Source: CAIQQQ01 sp040399685
GTDB lineage: Bacteria > Pseudomonadota > Alphaproteobacteria > Acetobacterales > Acetobacteraceae
Assembly (NCBI GenBank): GCA_040399685.1
Contig: JBBART010000013.1
Span: 1-64,000 of the forward strand
DNA: 64,000 nt
Direction of reading: 5' to 3'
In this document: positions 42,179 through 51,055 of the stretch, one piece after another
How the letters are laid out: every line of letters begins with the position of its first letter
Position numbering within the stretch: the first letter of the stretch is position 1
Program-made: the position numbers and the translations under genes
Notes under the pieces: generated by a model
Databases searched by the model: none
Told to the model about the DNA's origin: nothing
What the model saw: only the letters and a program-made list of their open reading frames with translations

Positions 42179-42712
42179 TTGTCGCAGTCGCGCATCCTGA
42201 TGGGCGTGATTGGCCGGCCGCATGGCGTGCGGGGGCTTGTGCACGTGCACAGCTACACCGCTGATCCTGCGGCGCTTGTCGATTACGGCGTGCTCGACGA
42301 CGATCGCGGCCGGCGTTTCCGGCTGCGGTGGAAGACCGAAGGCGTGGCCGAGGTGTTCCAGGTCGTCGAGGGCAAGCGCGTGGCCACGACATCGCGGGAG
42401 GCGGCGCAGGCGCTGGTCAACACGCGGCTTTATGTGCCGCGTGAAAAACTGCCGAAGCCCGCCGAGGAGGAGTTCTACCTCGCCGATCTCATGGGCCTGG
42501 AAGCTGTTGATGAGGCCGGGAAAGTTCTAGGTCGCGTTGACATGGTTCATGATTACGGCGCCGGCACCAGCCTGGAGATCGGTCGCATTATTGTGCCGTT
42601 CACCCGCGCTTGCGTGCCGGTGGTCGATATCGCGGCGGGTCGCATCGTTGTGGTGCTGCCGCCCGAGGTGGTGGTCGAACCGCTCCCCGGCACGGAAGAA
42701 GACGCGCCATGA
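42179..42712 (+). CDS. rimM: Ribosome maturation factor RimM
   Basis: A 177-residue 30S assembly factor that binds S19. The N-terminal RimM barrel (RILMGVIGRPHGVRGLVHVH) is followed by a PRC-barrel domain (FYLADLMGLEAVDEAGKVLG). The likely start is TTG at 42179, because the conserved strand begins only five residues later; an ATG at 42200 would cut into it. The stop overlaps the trmD ATG. Confidence 0.95.
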   Translation: MSQSRILMGVIGRPHGVRGLVHVHSYTADPAALVDYGVLDDDRGRRFRLRWKTEGVAEVFQVVEGKRVATTSREAAQALVNTRLYVPREKLPKPAEEEFYLADLMGLEAVDEAGKVLGRVDMVHDYGAGTSLEIGRIIVPFTRACVPVVDIAAGRIVVVLPPEVVVEPLPGTEEDAP

Positions 42713-43434
42713 CCTGGCGGGCCACCGTGCTGACGCTGTTTCCGGAGATGTTTCCGGGTCCGCTCGGCCATTCCTTGGCTGGGCGTGCCATGGAGACGGG
42801 CATCTGGTCGCTGGACGCGTCCAACATCCGTGACCACGCCACCGGGCGGCATCGCAATGTCGATGACGCACCGTTCGGCGGTGGGGCAGGGATGGTGATG
42901 CGGGCGGACGTGCTGGATACGGCACTGGACTCCTGCGCCGACGAACGGCCGATTGTGGTGCTCACACCACGCGGCCGTCCATTGACGCAGGCCAAGGTGG
43001 CGGAACTGGTGGCCGGCCCGGGCGTGATCCTGTTGTGCGGCCGGTTCGAAGGCATTGATCAGCGCGTGATCGAGGCCCGGAACATGGCCGAAATCAGCAT
43101 CGGCGACTACATCCTCTCCGGTGGCGAGACCGCGGCCCTGGTGCTGCTCGATGCCTGTGTGCGCCTGCTTCCCGGCGTGATGGGTGCTGTTGAGAGCGGT
43201 GTCGAGGAAAGCTTTAGCGCCGGCCTGCTGGAATATCCCCACTACACCCGCCCCGCTGATTGGTGCGGGCGGGCGGTTCCCGAGATCCTGCTTTCGGGCA
43301 ACCACGCAGCCATCGCCGCCTGGCGCGACAACGCGGCCAAGGCGGTCACGCAGGAGCGTCGCCCCGATCTCTGGGCGGCCTATCTTGCCTCAAACACTAT
43401 CAAGACGAATAAGACAAAAGGACCCACATCATGA
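42709..43434 (+). CDS. trmD: tRNA (guanine37-N1)-methyltransferase
   Basis: A 241-residue SPOUT-class methyltransferase that makes m1G37 in tRNAs reading CNN codons. It has the N-terminal TVLTLFPEMFPGPLGHSL, VDDAPFGGGAGMVMR, and the trefoil-knot S-adenosylmethionine site LLCGRFEGIDQRVIE and SIGDYILSGGE. The ATG overlaps the rimM stop, and its own stop overlaps the rplS ATG, so the three are tightly coupled. Confidence 0.97.
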   Translation: MTWRATVLTLFPEMFPGPLGHSLAGRAMETGIWSLDASNIRDHATGRHRNVDDAPFGGGAGMVMRADVLDTALDSCADERPIVVLTPRGRPLTQAKVAELVAGPGVILLCGRFEGIDQRVIEARNMAEISIGDYILSGGETAALVLLDACVRLLPGVMGAVESGVEESFSAGLLEYPHYTRPADWCGRAVPEILLSGNHAAIAAWRDNAAKAVTQERRPDLWAAYLASNTIKTNKTKGPTS

Positions 43435-43823
43435 ACATCATTCAGCAATACGAGGCCGAGACGGTCGCGCGTCTGCTCGCCGAGCGCCCGGTTCCCGTGT
43501 TTCAGCCTGGCGACACCCTGCGCGTGGCCGTGAAGGTCATCGAAGGCGAGCGCACCCGCGTTCAGAACTTCGAAGGCGTCTGCATCGCCCGTTCGAACCG
43601 CGGCCTGAACAGCAACTTCACCGTCCGCAAGATCAGCTACGGTGAGGGCGTCGAGCGCGTGTTCCCGCTGTATGCGCCGACGATTTCCGAAATCGCCGTT
43701 GTGCGTCGTGGCGACGTGCGTCGCGCGAAGCTGTATTACCTGCGTGGCCGCAGCGGCAAGTCCGCTCGCATCGCCGAGCGCGCGCGTGATGTCCCCAAGG
43801 ACGTCGCACCCGCTGCTGAATAA
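43431..43823 (+). CDS. rplS: 50S ribosomal protein L19
   Basis: A 130-residue L19 with the conserved PVFQPGDTLRVAVKVIEGER, RVQNFEGVCIARSNRGL, FTVRKISYGEGVERVFPLY and KLYYLRGRSGKSARI segments. It overlaps trmD by 4 bp and is the last translation gene before leuC, 28 bp away. Confidence 0.98.
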   Translation: MNIIQQYEAETVARLLAERPVPVFQPGDTLRVAVKVIEGERTRVQNFEGVCIARSNRGLNSNFTVRKISYGEGVERVFPLYAPTISEIAVVRRGDVRRAKLYYLRGRSGKSARIAERARDVPKDVAPAAE

Positions 43824-43851
43824 CGCCTGATTCGATAAGGGAGAACGCAGA

Positions 43852-45264
43852 ATGCCAAATCAAAATCCGCGAACGTTGTTTGACAAAGTGTGGGATGCCC
43901 ACGTGGTCGAGCTTCTCCCGGACGGCACCTGCGTTCTCTATATCGACCGGCATCTTGTTCATGAAGTGACCAGCCCGCAGGCCTTCGAAGGCCTGCGGAT
44001 GGCCGGCCGGAAAGTGCGCCGCCCGGATGCGACGATTGCCGTGGTGGACCACAACATCCCCACGACCGACCGCAGCCTGCCGATCATCGAAGAAGAAAGC
44101 CGTATTCAGGTGGAAACCCTGGAACGCAACGTGGCCGAATTCGGAGTGCCGTATTTCCCGGTGCGCGATGCGCGCCAGGGCATTGTGCATGTGATTGGGC
44201 CGGAGCAGGGCATTTCGCTGCCCGGCTTCACCATCGTGTGCGGTGACAGCCACACCTCTACCCATGGCGCCATGGGCGCCTTGGCGTTCGGCATCGGCAC
44301 CAGCGAGGTCGAGCATGTGCTCGCCACGCAGACGCTGTTGCAGAAGCCGGCCAAGAACATGCTCGTTCGCGTCGATGGCGTGCTGCCGGCCGGCTGCACG
44401 GCGAAGGACATTGTGCTGGCCATAATCGGCACCATCGGCACCGCCGGCGGCAACGGCCACGTGATCGAGTTCGGCGGACCTGCCATTCGTGCGCTGGACA
44501 TGGCCGGCCGCATGACGGTCTGTAACATGTCCATCGAAGCCGGCGCCCGTGCCGGCATGATCGCGCCGGACGACACCACCTTCGCCTATATCGAAGGCCG
44601 CCCATTGGCTCCGAAGGGCGCGGCGTTCGACCACGCCGTTTCCTATTGGCGCACGCTGCCGTCTGATGAAGGCGCGGTGTACGACAAGACCGTGGTGATC
44701 GATGCCGCCACGATCGAACCGCTGGTGACATGGGGCACCAGCCCTGAGACCGTGTCCGGCATCTCCGGCACCGTGCCCGATCCAGAGGCCGAGACAGATG
44801 AGGCCAAGCGCGTTCAGCTTCGCCGCATGCTGAGCTACATGGACCTCACCGCCGGCCAGAAGATGACCGACATCAAGATCGACGTCGTGTTCATCGGCAG
44901 CTGCACCAATTCGCGCATCGAAGACATGCGTGCCGCCGCCGCCATCGCTCGAGGCCGCAAGGTGGCTGCCGGTGTGCGCGCCATGGTTGTGCCTGGCTCG
45001 GGCCTGATCAAGCTGCAGGCCGAGACGGAAGGCCTCGACAAGATCTTCCTGGACGCCGGTTTCGAATGGCGAGAGGCGGGATGCTCGATGTGTCTCGGCA
45101 TGAACCCGGACAAGCTGACGCCCGGCCAGCGCTGCGCCAGCACGTCCAATCGCAATTTCGAGGGTCGCCAGGGGCCCGGGGGGCGGACCCATCTGTGCTC
45201 CCCCGCCATGGCCGCCGCCGCCGCCGTCACGGGCCGGCTCACTGATGTTCGGGAGATGGTGTGA
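43852..45264 (+). CDS. leuC: 3-isopropylmalate dehydratase large subunit
   Basis: A 470-residue aconitase-family subunit that with LeuD isomerises 2- to 3-isopropylmalate in leucine synthesis. It has the N-terminal RTLFDKVWDAHVV, CGDSHTSTHGAMGALAFGIG, and the three [4Fe-4S] ligands: Cys in SCTNSRIEDM and the two in CSMCLGMN. Length equals E. coli LeuC. It is preceded by AGGGAGAA and overlaps leuD. Confidence 0.98.
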   Translation: MPNQNPRTLFDKVWDAHVVELLPDGTCVLYIDRHLVHEVTSPQAFEGLRMAGRKVRRPDATIAVVDHNIPTTDRSLPIIEEESRIQVETLERNVAEFGVPYFPVRDARQGIVHVIGPEQGISLPGFTIVCGDSHTSTHGAMGALAFGIGTSEVEHVLATQTLLQKPAKNMLVRVDGVLPAGCTAKDIVLAIIGTIGTAGGNGHVIEFGGPAIRALDMAGRMTVCNMSIEAGARAGMIAPDDTTFAYIEGRPLAPKGAAFDHAVSYWRTLPSDEGAVYDKTVVIDAATIEPLVTWGTSPETVSGISGTVPDPEAETDEAKRVQLRRMLSYMDLTAGQKMTDIKIDVVFIGSCTNSRIEDMRAAAAIARGRKVAAGVRAMVVPGSGLIKLQAETEGLDKIFLDAGFEWREAGCSMCLGMNPDKLTPGQRCASTSNRNFEGRQGPGGRTHLCSPAMAAAAAVTGRLTDVREMV

Positions 45265-45887
45265 TGCAGGCGTTTACGACCCTCACAGGCGTTGCGGCCC
45301 CGTTGCCGATCGCCAACGTCGACACTGACAAGATTATTCCGGCGCGCTTCCTCAAGACCATCAAGCGCACCGGCCTTGGTGTGCATCTGTTCGACACGCT
45401 GCGCTATGACGAGAACGGCGCCGAGCGTCCGGAGTTCGTGCTCAATCAGCCGGCCTATCGCCAGGCAGAGATTTTGGTGGCGCACGAAAATTTTGGCTGC
45501 GGCAGTTCCCGCGAGCACGCCCCCTGGGCGTTGCTGGATTTTGGTATTCGCTGCGTGATCGCGCCTGATTTCGCTGACATCTTTCATGCCAACTGCTTCA
45601 AGAATGGCATCCTGCCTGTTCGCCTGCCGCGTGCGGTCTGCGATCAGTTGATTGAGGATGCCAAGCTTGGCGGCAATGCTCGCGTGACGATCGATCTTGC
45701 TCGGCAGGTGGTGGTGCGCCCGAGTGGTGAGGAAATCCCGTTTGAGATCGATTCCTTCCGCAAGCACACGATGCTCAACGGCCTTGACGATATCGACCAG
45801 ACCCTGGCGCATGCGCCGTCGATCGACTCGTACGAAAGTCGCGAGCGGGGGGAGAAATCGTGGATCCCCGGCATTTCGGTCGGGTAA
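45264..45887 (+). CDS. leuD: 3-isopropylmalate dehydratase small subunit
   Basis: A 207-residue LeuD with the swivel-domain motifs IANVDTDKIIPARFL, LVAHENFGCGSSREHAPWAL and FADIFHANCFKNGILPV. The ATG at 45264 overlaps the leuC stop by one base (TGATG); a GTG at 45261 is also possible. It is followed by a structured repeat element before leuB, so leuB is probably transcribed partly independently. Confidence 0.98.
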   Translation: MQAFTTLTGVAAPLPIANVDTDKIIPARFLKTIKRTGLGVHLFDTLRYDENGAERPEFVLNQPAYRQAEILVAHENFGCGSSREHAPWALLDFGIRCVIAPDFADIFHANCFKNGILPVRLPRAVCDQLIEDAKLGGNARVTIDLARQVVVRPSGEEIPFEIDSFRKHTMLNGLDDIDQTLAHAPSIDSYESRERGEKSWIPGISVG

Positions 45888-45891
45888 AAAA

Positions 45892-46026
45892 GGAAGTGTT
45901 CTTTTTTATAAAAAAGAACCAAAAAATTTCATTCATTTAGACGCGTGTCGCGGAATCCCCGTGATACGCGTCTAAATGTATAAAAGTCTTTTTGCTTCTT
46001 TTTCTTCAGAAAAAGAAGGCCTTCCT
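45892..46026 (+). repeat. Structured AT-rich intergenic repeat, copy A
   Basis: A 135-bp element much richer in A+T than its surroundings, between leuD and leuB. In order: a 22-bp perfect palindrome of GTTCTTTTTT type (45898-45919), a central 13-bp stem (CATTTAGACGCGT, 45934-45946, with its complement at 45966-45978), and a 10-bp stem CTTCTTTTTC (45995-46004) with its complement (46009-46018) around TTCA. The outer ends are AGGAAG and CTTCCT. A second copy in the opposite orientation lies at 61861-61989. The hairpins and T runs would act as terminators in both directions. Confidence 0.85.
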
Positions 46027-46098
46027 GCGAAACCTCTTCCTTCTCATCGCAAGGCTCGTTCAACCGCAGACGATATTGCACTTACTTCGGAGCGAAAA

Positions 46099-47211
46099 AT
46101 GGCGTCCAACAAAAATCTGCTGATGCTGCCGGGTGACGGCGTTGGCCCTGAGGTCATGCACGAAGTGAAGCGCCTGATCGACTGGATGGCGCGCAGGCGC
46201 CAGGTGTCCTTCAACATCTCCGAGGATCTGGTGGGCGGTGCTGCCATTGAGGCACGCGGCACGCCGATCACGCCCGAGACGGTTGCCGCCGCCAAATCTG
46301 CCGATGCGGTGCTGTTCGGCTCGGTCGGCGGCCCGCAATGGGACAAGCTCGGCTTTGACATGCGCCCCGAGATCTCCATCCTCACGCTGCGCCGCGAGTT
46401 GGGCCTGTTCGCCAATCTCCGCCCTGCCATTGTGCTGGAGCCGTTGGTGACGGCCAGCACGCTGAAGCCGGAAGTGGTGCGCGGCCTGGACATCATGATT
46501 GTGCGCGAAGCCACCGGCGGCATCTATTTCGGTGAGCCTCGCGGCATCGAAACCCTGCCGGACGGTCAGCAGCGCGGCTTCAACACCGAGAGCTATTCCA
46601 CGTATGAAATCGAGCGCGTGGCGCGTGTGGCGTTCGACCTCGCCCGCAAGCGTCAGAACCGCGTGTGCAGCGTGGAGAAGGCCAACGTGATGGAGAGCGG
46701 CCTGCTTTGGCGTCAGATCGTGACGGCCCTGCACCTGCGCGAATATCCGGATGTCGAGCTGTCGCACATGTATGCCGACAACTGCGCCATGCAGCTTGTG
46801 CGCAACCCGCGTCAGTTTGACGTGATCGTGACCGGCAATCTGTTCGGCGATCTGCTGTCAGACCTCGCTTCCATGCTCACCGGTAGCCTGGGCATGCTGC
46901 CCTCGGCCACGCTGGGCGCCATGGATGCGTCTGGCCGCCGTCATGCGCTGTATGAGCCGATCCACGGCTCGGCGCCGGACATTGCTGGCAAGGGCGTGGC
47001 CAACCCGCTGGCGCAGATCCTGAGCTTCGCGATGCTGCTGCGCTTCTCGTTCGACATGGACGAGGACGCCACGATGATCGAGCGCGCCTGCACCAACGTG
47101 CTGGCCAGCGGCCTGCGCACGGCGGATGTGATGGCGCCTGGCTGCGCCAAGGTGGGTACCCAGGTGATGGGTGAGGCGGTGATCCGCGAAATGGACAAGC
47201 AGGCCGCCTAA
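46099..47211 (+). CDS. leuB: 3-isopropylmalate dehydrogenase
   Basis: A 370-residue NAD-dependent beta-decarboxylating dehydrogenase, third step of the leucine branch. Motifs: LLMLPGDGVGPEVMHEV, LRRELGLFANLRPA, the substrate loop MIVREATGGIYFGEPRG, VEKANVMESGLLWR, ADNCAMQLVRNPRQFDVIVT and EPIHGSAPDIAGKG. The ATG at 46099 has GGAG upstream. The frame is open for 41 more codons upstream, but these translate the AT-rich repeat element and are not LeuB. Confidence 0.97.
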   Translation: MASNKNLLMLPGDGVGPEVMHEVKRLIDWMARRRQVSFNISEDLVGGAAIEARGTPITPETVAAAKSADAVLFGSVGGPQWDKLGFDMRPEISILTLRRELGLFANLRPAIVLEPLVTASTLKPEVVRGLDIMIVREATGGIYFGEPRGIETLPDGQQRGFNTESYSTYEIERVARVAFDLARKRQNRVCSVEKANVMESGLLWRQIVTALHLREYPDVELSHMYADNCAMQLVRNPRQFDVIVTGNLFGDLLSDLASMLTGSLGMLPSATLGAMDASGRRHALYEPIHGSAPDIAGKGVANPLAQILSFAMLLRFSFDMDEDATMIERACTNVLASGLRTADVMAPGCAKVGTQVMGEAVIREMDKQAA

Positions 47212-47223
47212 GGGCGCGTTGGC

Positions 47224-47255
47224 GCCGCACCGGATGCGTGTGCATCCGGTGCGGC
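47224..47255 (+). terminator. Hairpin downstream of leuB
   Basis: A perfect 14-bp stem (GCCGCACCGGATGC, 47224-47237, with its complement at 47242-47255) around GTGT, 12 bp after the leuB stop. No T run follows, but the stability suggests the end of the leu transcript. Confidence 0.7.
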
Positions 47256-47354
47256 ATGTGCTGACATTGATAAGTGATTGAGACAGATTTCACATCAATG
47301 TCGCTTTTGCTCTTGCCGGGTTCGGGGGTGGCGTCTATACCCCGCCTCCTTGCT

Positions 47355-47431
47355 GCACCCGTAGCTCAATTGGATAGAGCACCAGACTACGAATCTGGGG
47401 GTTGGAGGTTCGAGTCCTTCCGGGTGCGCCA
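47355..47431 (+). tRNA. tRNA-Arg (anticodon ACG)
   Basis: A complete 77-nt tRNA. The acceptor GCACCCG pairs with CGGGTGC, followed by discriminator G and an encoded CCA. The anticodon stem CCAGA/TCTGG holds CTACGAA, giving anticodon ACG (the wobble A is normally deaminated to inosine). The T arm has GTTCGAGTC. Confidence 0.97.
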
Positions 47432-47852
47432 GTTATCCTTCGTGATCATCAGGGTGTTTCGCGGGTGTATGGGCCAATGGCCTAACTCGATCCCTGTTTG
47501 CCTTGCGAAGAAATCATACCTCGTCCAATCAGTTATTTCTCAGAAGCTGCGCGTTTTGTGTTCGGCACCGTGGAAATGCTGATCAGGACAGGACGGCCTT
47601 GCCGTGTCTGAGCACGGCTTGCGGTGCAACAGAGGGCGGTAACCGTCGTTGAAAAACGGCACGGCTTCACTTTGTGACGAAAGCTGACCGCTGCTCGTTC
47701 TCGTTCTTGGTGGGGGCAGCCCGTGCGCTGGGTGCGGGAATTGGGCTGCTGTCGGCGGCGGTCTTGGCTGTTGCTATGCGGGAACACATGCGACGGTCGC
47801 CACTGAGCAACGCCAGGCTGAAAACGGCCAGCCCTCAGTAGAAGGAGGAGTA
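47432..47852. other. Intergenic stretch without a recognised gene
   Basis: These 421 bp lie between tRNA-Arg and tRNA-Cys. Long open frames on the minus strand run through tRNA-Cys and antisense to pcm and show no protein-like pattern. Small hairpins are present, for example GCCGTG (47601-47606) with CACGGC (47613-47618). I see no integrase, attachment-site repeat of the tRNA ends, or known RNA family. A small RNA is possible but unsupported. The 197 bp from 47924 to 48120 likewise contain only the presumed pcm promoter. Confidence 0.4.
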
Positions 47853-47923
47853 AGGTCCGTGGCGGAGTCGAACCGCCCTTGCAGGATTTGCAATCCTGTA
47901 CATAACCGATCTGACAACGGACC
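47853..47923 (-). tRNA. tRNA-Cys (anticodon GCA), CCA not encoded
   Basis: A 71-nt minus-strand tRNA. The acceptor GGTCCGT pairs with ACGGACC; the anticodon stem CAGGA/TCCTG holds TTGCAAA, giving GCA; the T stem GGCGG/CCGCC holds TTCGACT. The discriminator is T (U73), an identity element of tRNA-Cys. The next genomic bases are TAC, so CCA must be added enzymatically, unlike the other two tRNAs here. The 10-25 position of the D stem is mismatched. Confidence 0.93.
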
Positions 47924-48120
47924 CTGACCAGCGCGGAGCGTGGATTTAGGCGGTCTTGTGACGGTTCGCAACCTGTTTTCTCACTATCGTCGTGCCCAAG
48001 GCCACGAGATGCGACGACGCGGTGTTGTGAACGGTTGGCGTGTGGGGGTGGCGCACGGTAAGATGCCCACGTGCGACCGATCCCACGCAGGCGCGCGCGA
48101 TATCGAATGGACCTAATCCG

Positions 48121-48789
48121 ATGACCGACACGAACACGACGCCGTTTGATACCGCCCGCACAATGATGGTTGACAGCCAGGTTCGGCCCAACAAGGTCAC
48201 CGACCCACGGATCATAGCCGCCATGCGCAAACTGCCGCGTGAGGCGTTCCTGCCGGCCAGTCTGGCCGCACGCGCCTATGCGGATGAGGACGTGCCGCTC
48301 GGCGGTGGCCGCGTGATGCCCGAGCCGATGGTGCTGGCCCGTATGGTGCAGGTTGCGGCTATTCTGCCTGGCGAGCGTGTTCTCGTGATCGGCGCCGGCA
48401 CCGGCTATGGCGCCGCCGTGGTCGCCGCCTGCGGTGCGAAGGTGACCGCCCTGGAGGACGATGCGACTCTGCTGGCGCTCGCGCGGCCGGCGCTGGCGAA
48501 ATACGCGCCATCGGTAACAGTGGTCGAAGGCGGCCTTGCGGCTGGTTGGGTTGCCGGCGCGCCGTATGATTGTATTTTCGTCGAAGGGTCCGTCGAGGAA
48601 CTGCCGGATGCGATCGCAGCGCAACTCGATCCTCTCGGCCGGCTGGTGATGGTACGTGCCAACGGCGAGCGGGTGGGCCAGGCGGTGATCGGCCGCAAAG
48701 GTTCGCCCGGGTTAAGCTTCATGGCGGAATTTGACTGCGCTGTGCCGGCGCTGCCAGCCTTTCGCCGCGTGCCCGCCTTCGTGTTCTGA
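48121..48789 (+). CDS. pcm: Protein-L-isoaspartate O-methyltransferase family protein
   Basis: A 222-residue class I methyltransferase of the PCMT family. It has MMVDSQVRPNKVTDPRII and MRKLPREAFLP near the N-terminus and the S-adenosylmethionine motif RVLVIGAGTGYGAAVVAACG. Alphaproteobacterial members immediately upstream of a TolC-type gene often lack strict PCMT residues, and the typical GSGYQTA motif is here GTGYGAA, so isoaspartate repair is likely but not proven. The ATG at 48121 fits the family N-terminus. Confidence 0.85.
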   Translation: MTDTNTTPFDTARTMMVDSQVRPNKVTDPRIIAAMRKLPREAFLPASLAARAYADEDVPLGGGRVMPEPMVLARMVQVAAILPGERVLVIGAGTGYGAAVVAACGAKVTALEDDATLLALARPALAKYAPSVTVVEGGLAAGWVAGAPYDCIFVEGSVEELPDAIAAQLDPLGRLVMVRANGERVGQAVIGRKGSPGLSFMAEFDCAVPALPAFRRVPAFVF

Positions 48790-48917
48790 AGGGGGAGTGT
48801 AGTCTGGCGGTGCAAAAGATTGGCGAACCGCCGCACGCTGTGGCAAAGATGCCTGATATTGTTGTCCGTGCCGGCCTCCGGCACGCGATGGGTAACGTCA
48901 TCTCGGAGTACGGATTA

Positions 48918-50351
48918 ATGGCGTTGAAGCGGCAATCCATACGGGTTTTCTTGTCGGGGCATACCGCCATTCTCGGCGGCGTTCTTGGGGCTGTGCTGGC
49001 GCTGGCGCCACACCCTGTGCAGGCGCAGGCGCGCACGCTGCAGGACGCATTGGCCACTGCCTATTCCAACAACCCGGCCTTGCAGGCGTCCCGCGCCCAG
49101 CTGCGTGCGGTGGACGAAGGCGTGCCAACCGCCCTGTCAGGGTGGCGTCCACAGGTGATCGTGTCTGGCAACGCCGGGCCTGCCGTGGGCACACAGACGA
49201 CGGGCATCACCGGCAATGAGTTCACCACCCAGCAGGGGCGAGCGGTTGCAAACGCCTCCGCCACGATCAGCCAGCCGCTTTATCGCGGTGGCCGCACCAC
49301 CGCAGGCACCAACCGCGCCGAAAATCAGGTGGTGGCACAGCGCGCCAAGTTGATCGCCGCAGAGGAGTTGCTGTTCTCCGATACCGTCACGGCCTACGTG
49401 AACGTTATCTCCTCCACCCAGATCCTGGCGCTGAACGTCAACAACGAGCAGGTGTTGTCGCGCCAGTTGCAGGCCACCAATGACCGGTTCCGGGTCGGCG
49501 AGATCACGCGCACCGACGTGGCCCAGGCCGAAGCGGCACTCGCCGGCGCCAGCGCTACACGGCAGACCGCTGAAGGCAATTTGCAAACCGCACGCGCCAC
49601 CTTCCAGCGGCTTGTAGGCGAGCTTCCCGACAAGCTTGTGGAGCCGCAGCCGCTGAAATTGCCAACCAAGACGCTGGAAGAGGCCAAGGCCCTGGCGGGG
49701 GGCAACAACCCCACCGTGATCGCGGCGATGTTCCAGAATGCAGCGGACAAGGACAATTTCGACCTGCAATACGGCGCGCTGATGCCCACTGTGTCTCTCC
49801 AGGGAACCGGCTCGTACACGCAGAATTCCTCACAAAAGAATGTGCGCAGCCAAGGCGGGCAGCTGCTCGCCAGTCTTTCCGTGCCGATCTATCAGGGCGG
49901 TTCGGAATACGCTGCCATTCGTCAGGCCCGCCAGACCGAGCAGCAGAGCCGCCGGTTGGTGGATGACGCACGGCGCACCGCGGTGCAGCAGGTGATCAGC
50001 GCGTGGGAAACCTATCAGGCCGCAAAATCCACGATCGAGAGCACGCGCACCCAGATCCGCTCTAACGCCATCGCCCTGGAAGGCACCCAGCGCGAAGCCA
50101 TTGTGGGCAGCCGCACAACGCTGGATGTGCTGAACGCTGAGCAAACCCTGCTGAACAGCCGCACCACGCTGGTGCAAAATCTGTCCAACCTGGTCACAGC
50201 GTCCTATCAGGTCACATCCGCCGTGGGTCGTCTGACCGCGCGCGACCTCAACCTGCAAGTGCCGTTGTATGACGAGACGGCTTACTACAACGCCGTCCGT
50301 AGCCGTTGGACCGGCACCGGCGATTTTGCAACCGGCCAGCCGGGGCGGTGA
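48918..50351 (+). CDS. tolC: TolC-family outer membrane efflux protein
   Basis: A 477-residue outer-membrane channel subunit. A signal peptide (about 1-36, ending PVQAQA) precedes two structural repeats of the TolC fold: TLQDALATAYSNNPALQASRA opens the first, and NNPTVIAAMFQNAADKDNFD the second. ATISQPLYRGGRTTAGTNRA and ASLSVPIYQGGSEYAAIRQA are the matching beta-strand regions. It exports drugs or proteins with inner-membrane partners that are not in this window. The ATG at 48918 has GGAG upstream. Neighbours pcm, popZ-like and valS match the usual alphaproteobacterial order. Confidence 0.93.
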   Translation: MALKRQSIRVFLSGHTAILGGVLGAVLALAPHPVQAQARTLQDALATAYSNNPALQASRAQLRAVDEGVPTALSGWRPQVIVSGNAGPAVGTQTTGITGNEFTTQQGRAVANASATISQPLYRGGRTTAGTNRAENQVVAQRAKLIAAEELLFSDTVTAYVNVISSTQILALNVNNEQVLSRQLQATNDRFRVGEITRTDVAQAEAALAGASATRQTAEGNLQTARATFQRLVGELPDKLVEPQPLKLPTKTLEEAKALAGGNNPTVIAAMFQNAADKDNFDLQYGALMPTVSLQGTGSYTQNSSQKNVRSQGGQLLASLSVPIYQGGSEYAAIRQARQTEQQSRRLVDDARRTAVQQVISAWETYQAAKSTIESTRTQIRSNAIALEGTQREAIVGSRTTLDVLNAEQTLLNSRTTLVQNLSNLVTASYQVTSAVGRLTARDLNLQVPLYDETAYYNAVRSRWTGTGDFATGQPGR

Positions 50352-50416
50352 TCTGAGGTCGGATTTAAGGGTGCGTTAACGCTTCTCGGCGCAGTCTCTG
50401 GTTTTCGGAGACTGCA

Positions 50417-51055
50417 ATGAGCGCAAATGCCCATAAAGATCCTGAGCCGGGCGACGGCCCGAACGGCGCGGCGCAATCGGGGGCTGTGGACCCTTCGATG
50501 GAGGACATTCTTGCGTCCATCCGCCGTATCCTCAGCGAGGATGAGGCGGTGGACGCGAGCCCACCGAATGCCGGTTCCGTTGACGCGGCGGACGAGGTGT
50601 TCGCGCTCGACGAAACGATGCTGACGCGGGAGCCGGAAGGCCTGCCGCCCGCCCGTGTGGCCCCCCCAGTCTCTGTCGAGGCGCTGCTCCCGCCAGCGCC
50701 ACCCCCGCCCGAGGCCGTGCCACCTTCCGTTCCGGAAATTGCAGTGGACCAGACCCGCGAGCTTGAATTCACGCCTGAACCCATGATCACGCTGGCGCCG
50801 GCGCAGGCGGCGTCCGAGCCTTTGGTGGCGCCTGAAGCAACCAGCGCCGCCCAGGCCTCCATGGCCATGTTGATGCGCAGTATGACAGCCGAACGCCAGA
50901 CGGCCGTGTGGCGGGGCGGCCCAACGCTGGAGGACATGCTGCGGAACGAAATGCGGCCCATGCTCAAGAATTGGCTCGATGAAAACCTTCCCGGCATGGT
51001 CGAGCGCATCGTGCGGACCGAGATCGAGCGCATGGCCGGCCGCGCCACGCTTTGA
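50417..51055 (+). CDS. popZ: PopZ-like polar organising protein (DUF2497)
   Basis: A 212-residue protein with the two conserved ends of the PopZ family: an N-terminal helix DPSMEDILASIRRILSED (about 26-43) and a C-terminal oligomerisation region GPTLEDMLRNEMRPMLKNW to VERIVRTEIERM (about 167-208). They are linked by a Pro/Ala/Glu-rich disordered segment. In Caulobacter PopZ forms a polar matrix that anchors chromosome centromeres and signalling proteins. The ATG at 50417 follows a GGAGA-like site. It lies between tolC and valS. Confidence 0.85.
   Translation: MSANAHKDPEPGDGPNGAAQSGAVDPSMEDILASIRRILSEDEAVDASPPNAGSVDAADEVFALDETMLTREPEGLPPARVAPPVSVEALLPPAPPPPEAVPPSVPEIAVDQTRELEFTPEPMITLAPAQAASEPLVAPEATSAAQASMAMLMRSMTAERQTAVWRGGPTLEDMLRNEMRPMLKNWLDENLPGMVERIVRTEIERMAGRATL

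Noticed and set aside
45892..46026. CRISPR array at the structured repeat
   Set aside because: There are no regularly spaced identical repeats with unique spacers; the structure is a single composite element with hairpins.
45976..46098. N-terminal extension of LeuB by 41 residues
   Set aside because: The added residues translate the AT-rich repeat; the ATG at 46099 has a ribosome site and the family N-terminus.
47533..48624. A 363-codon minus-strand open frame across tRNA-Cys
   Set aside because: It reads through a tRNA and antisense to pcm and shows no protein-like pattern.
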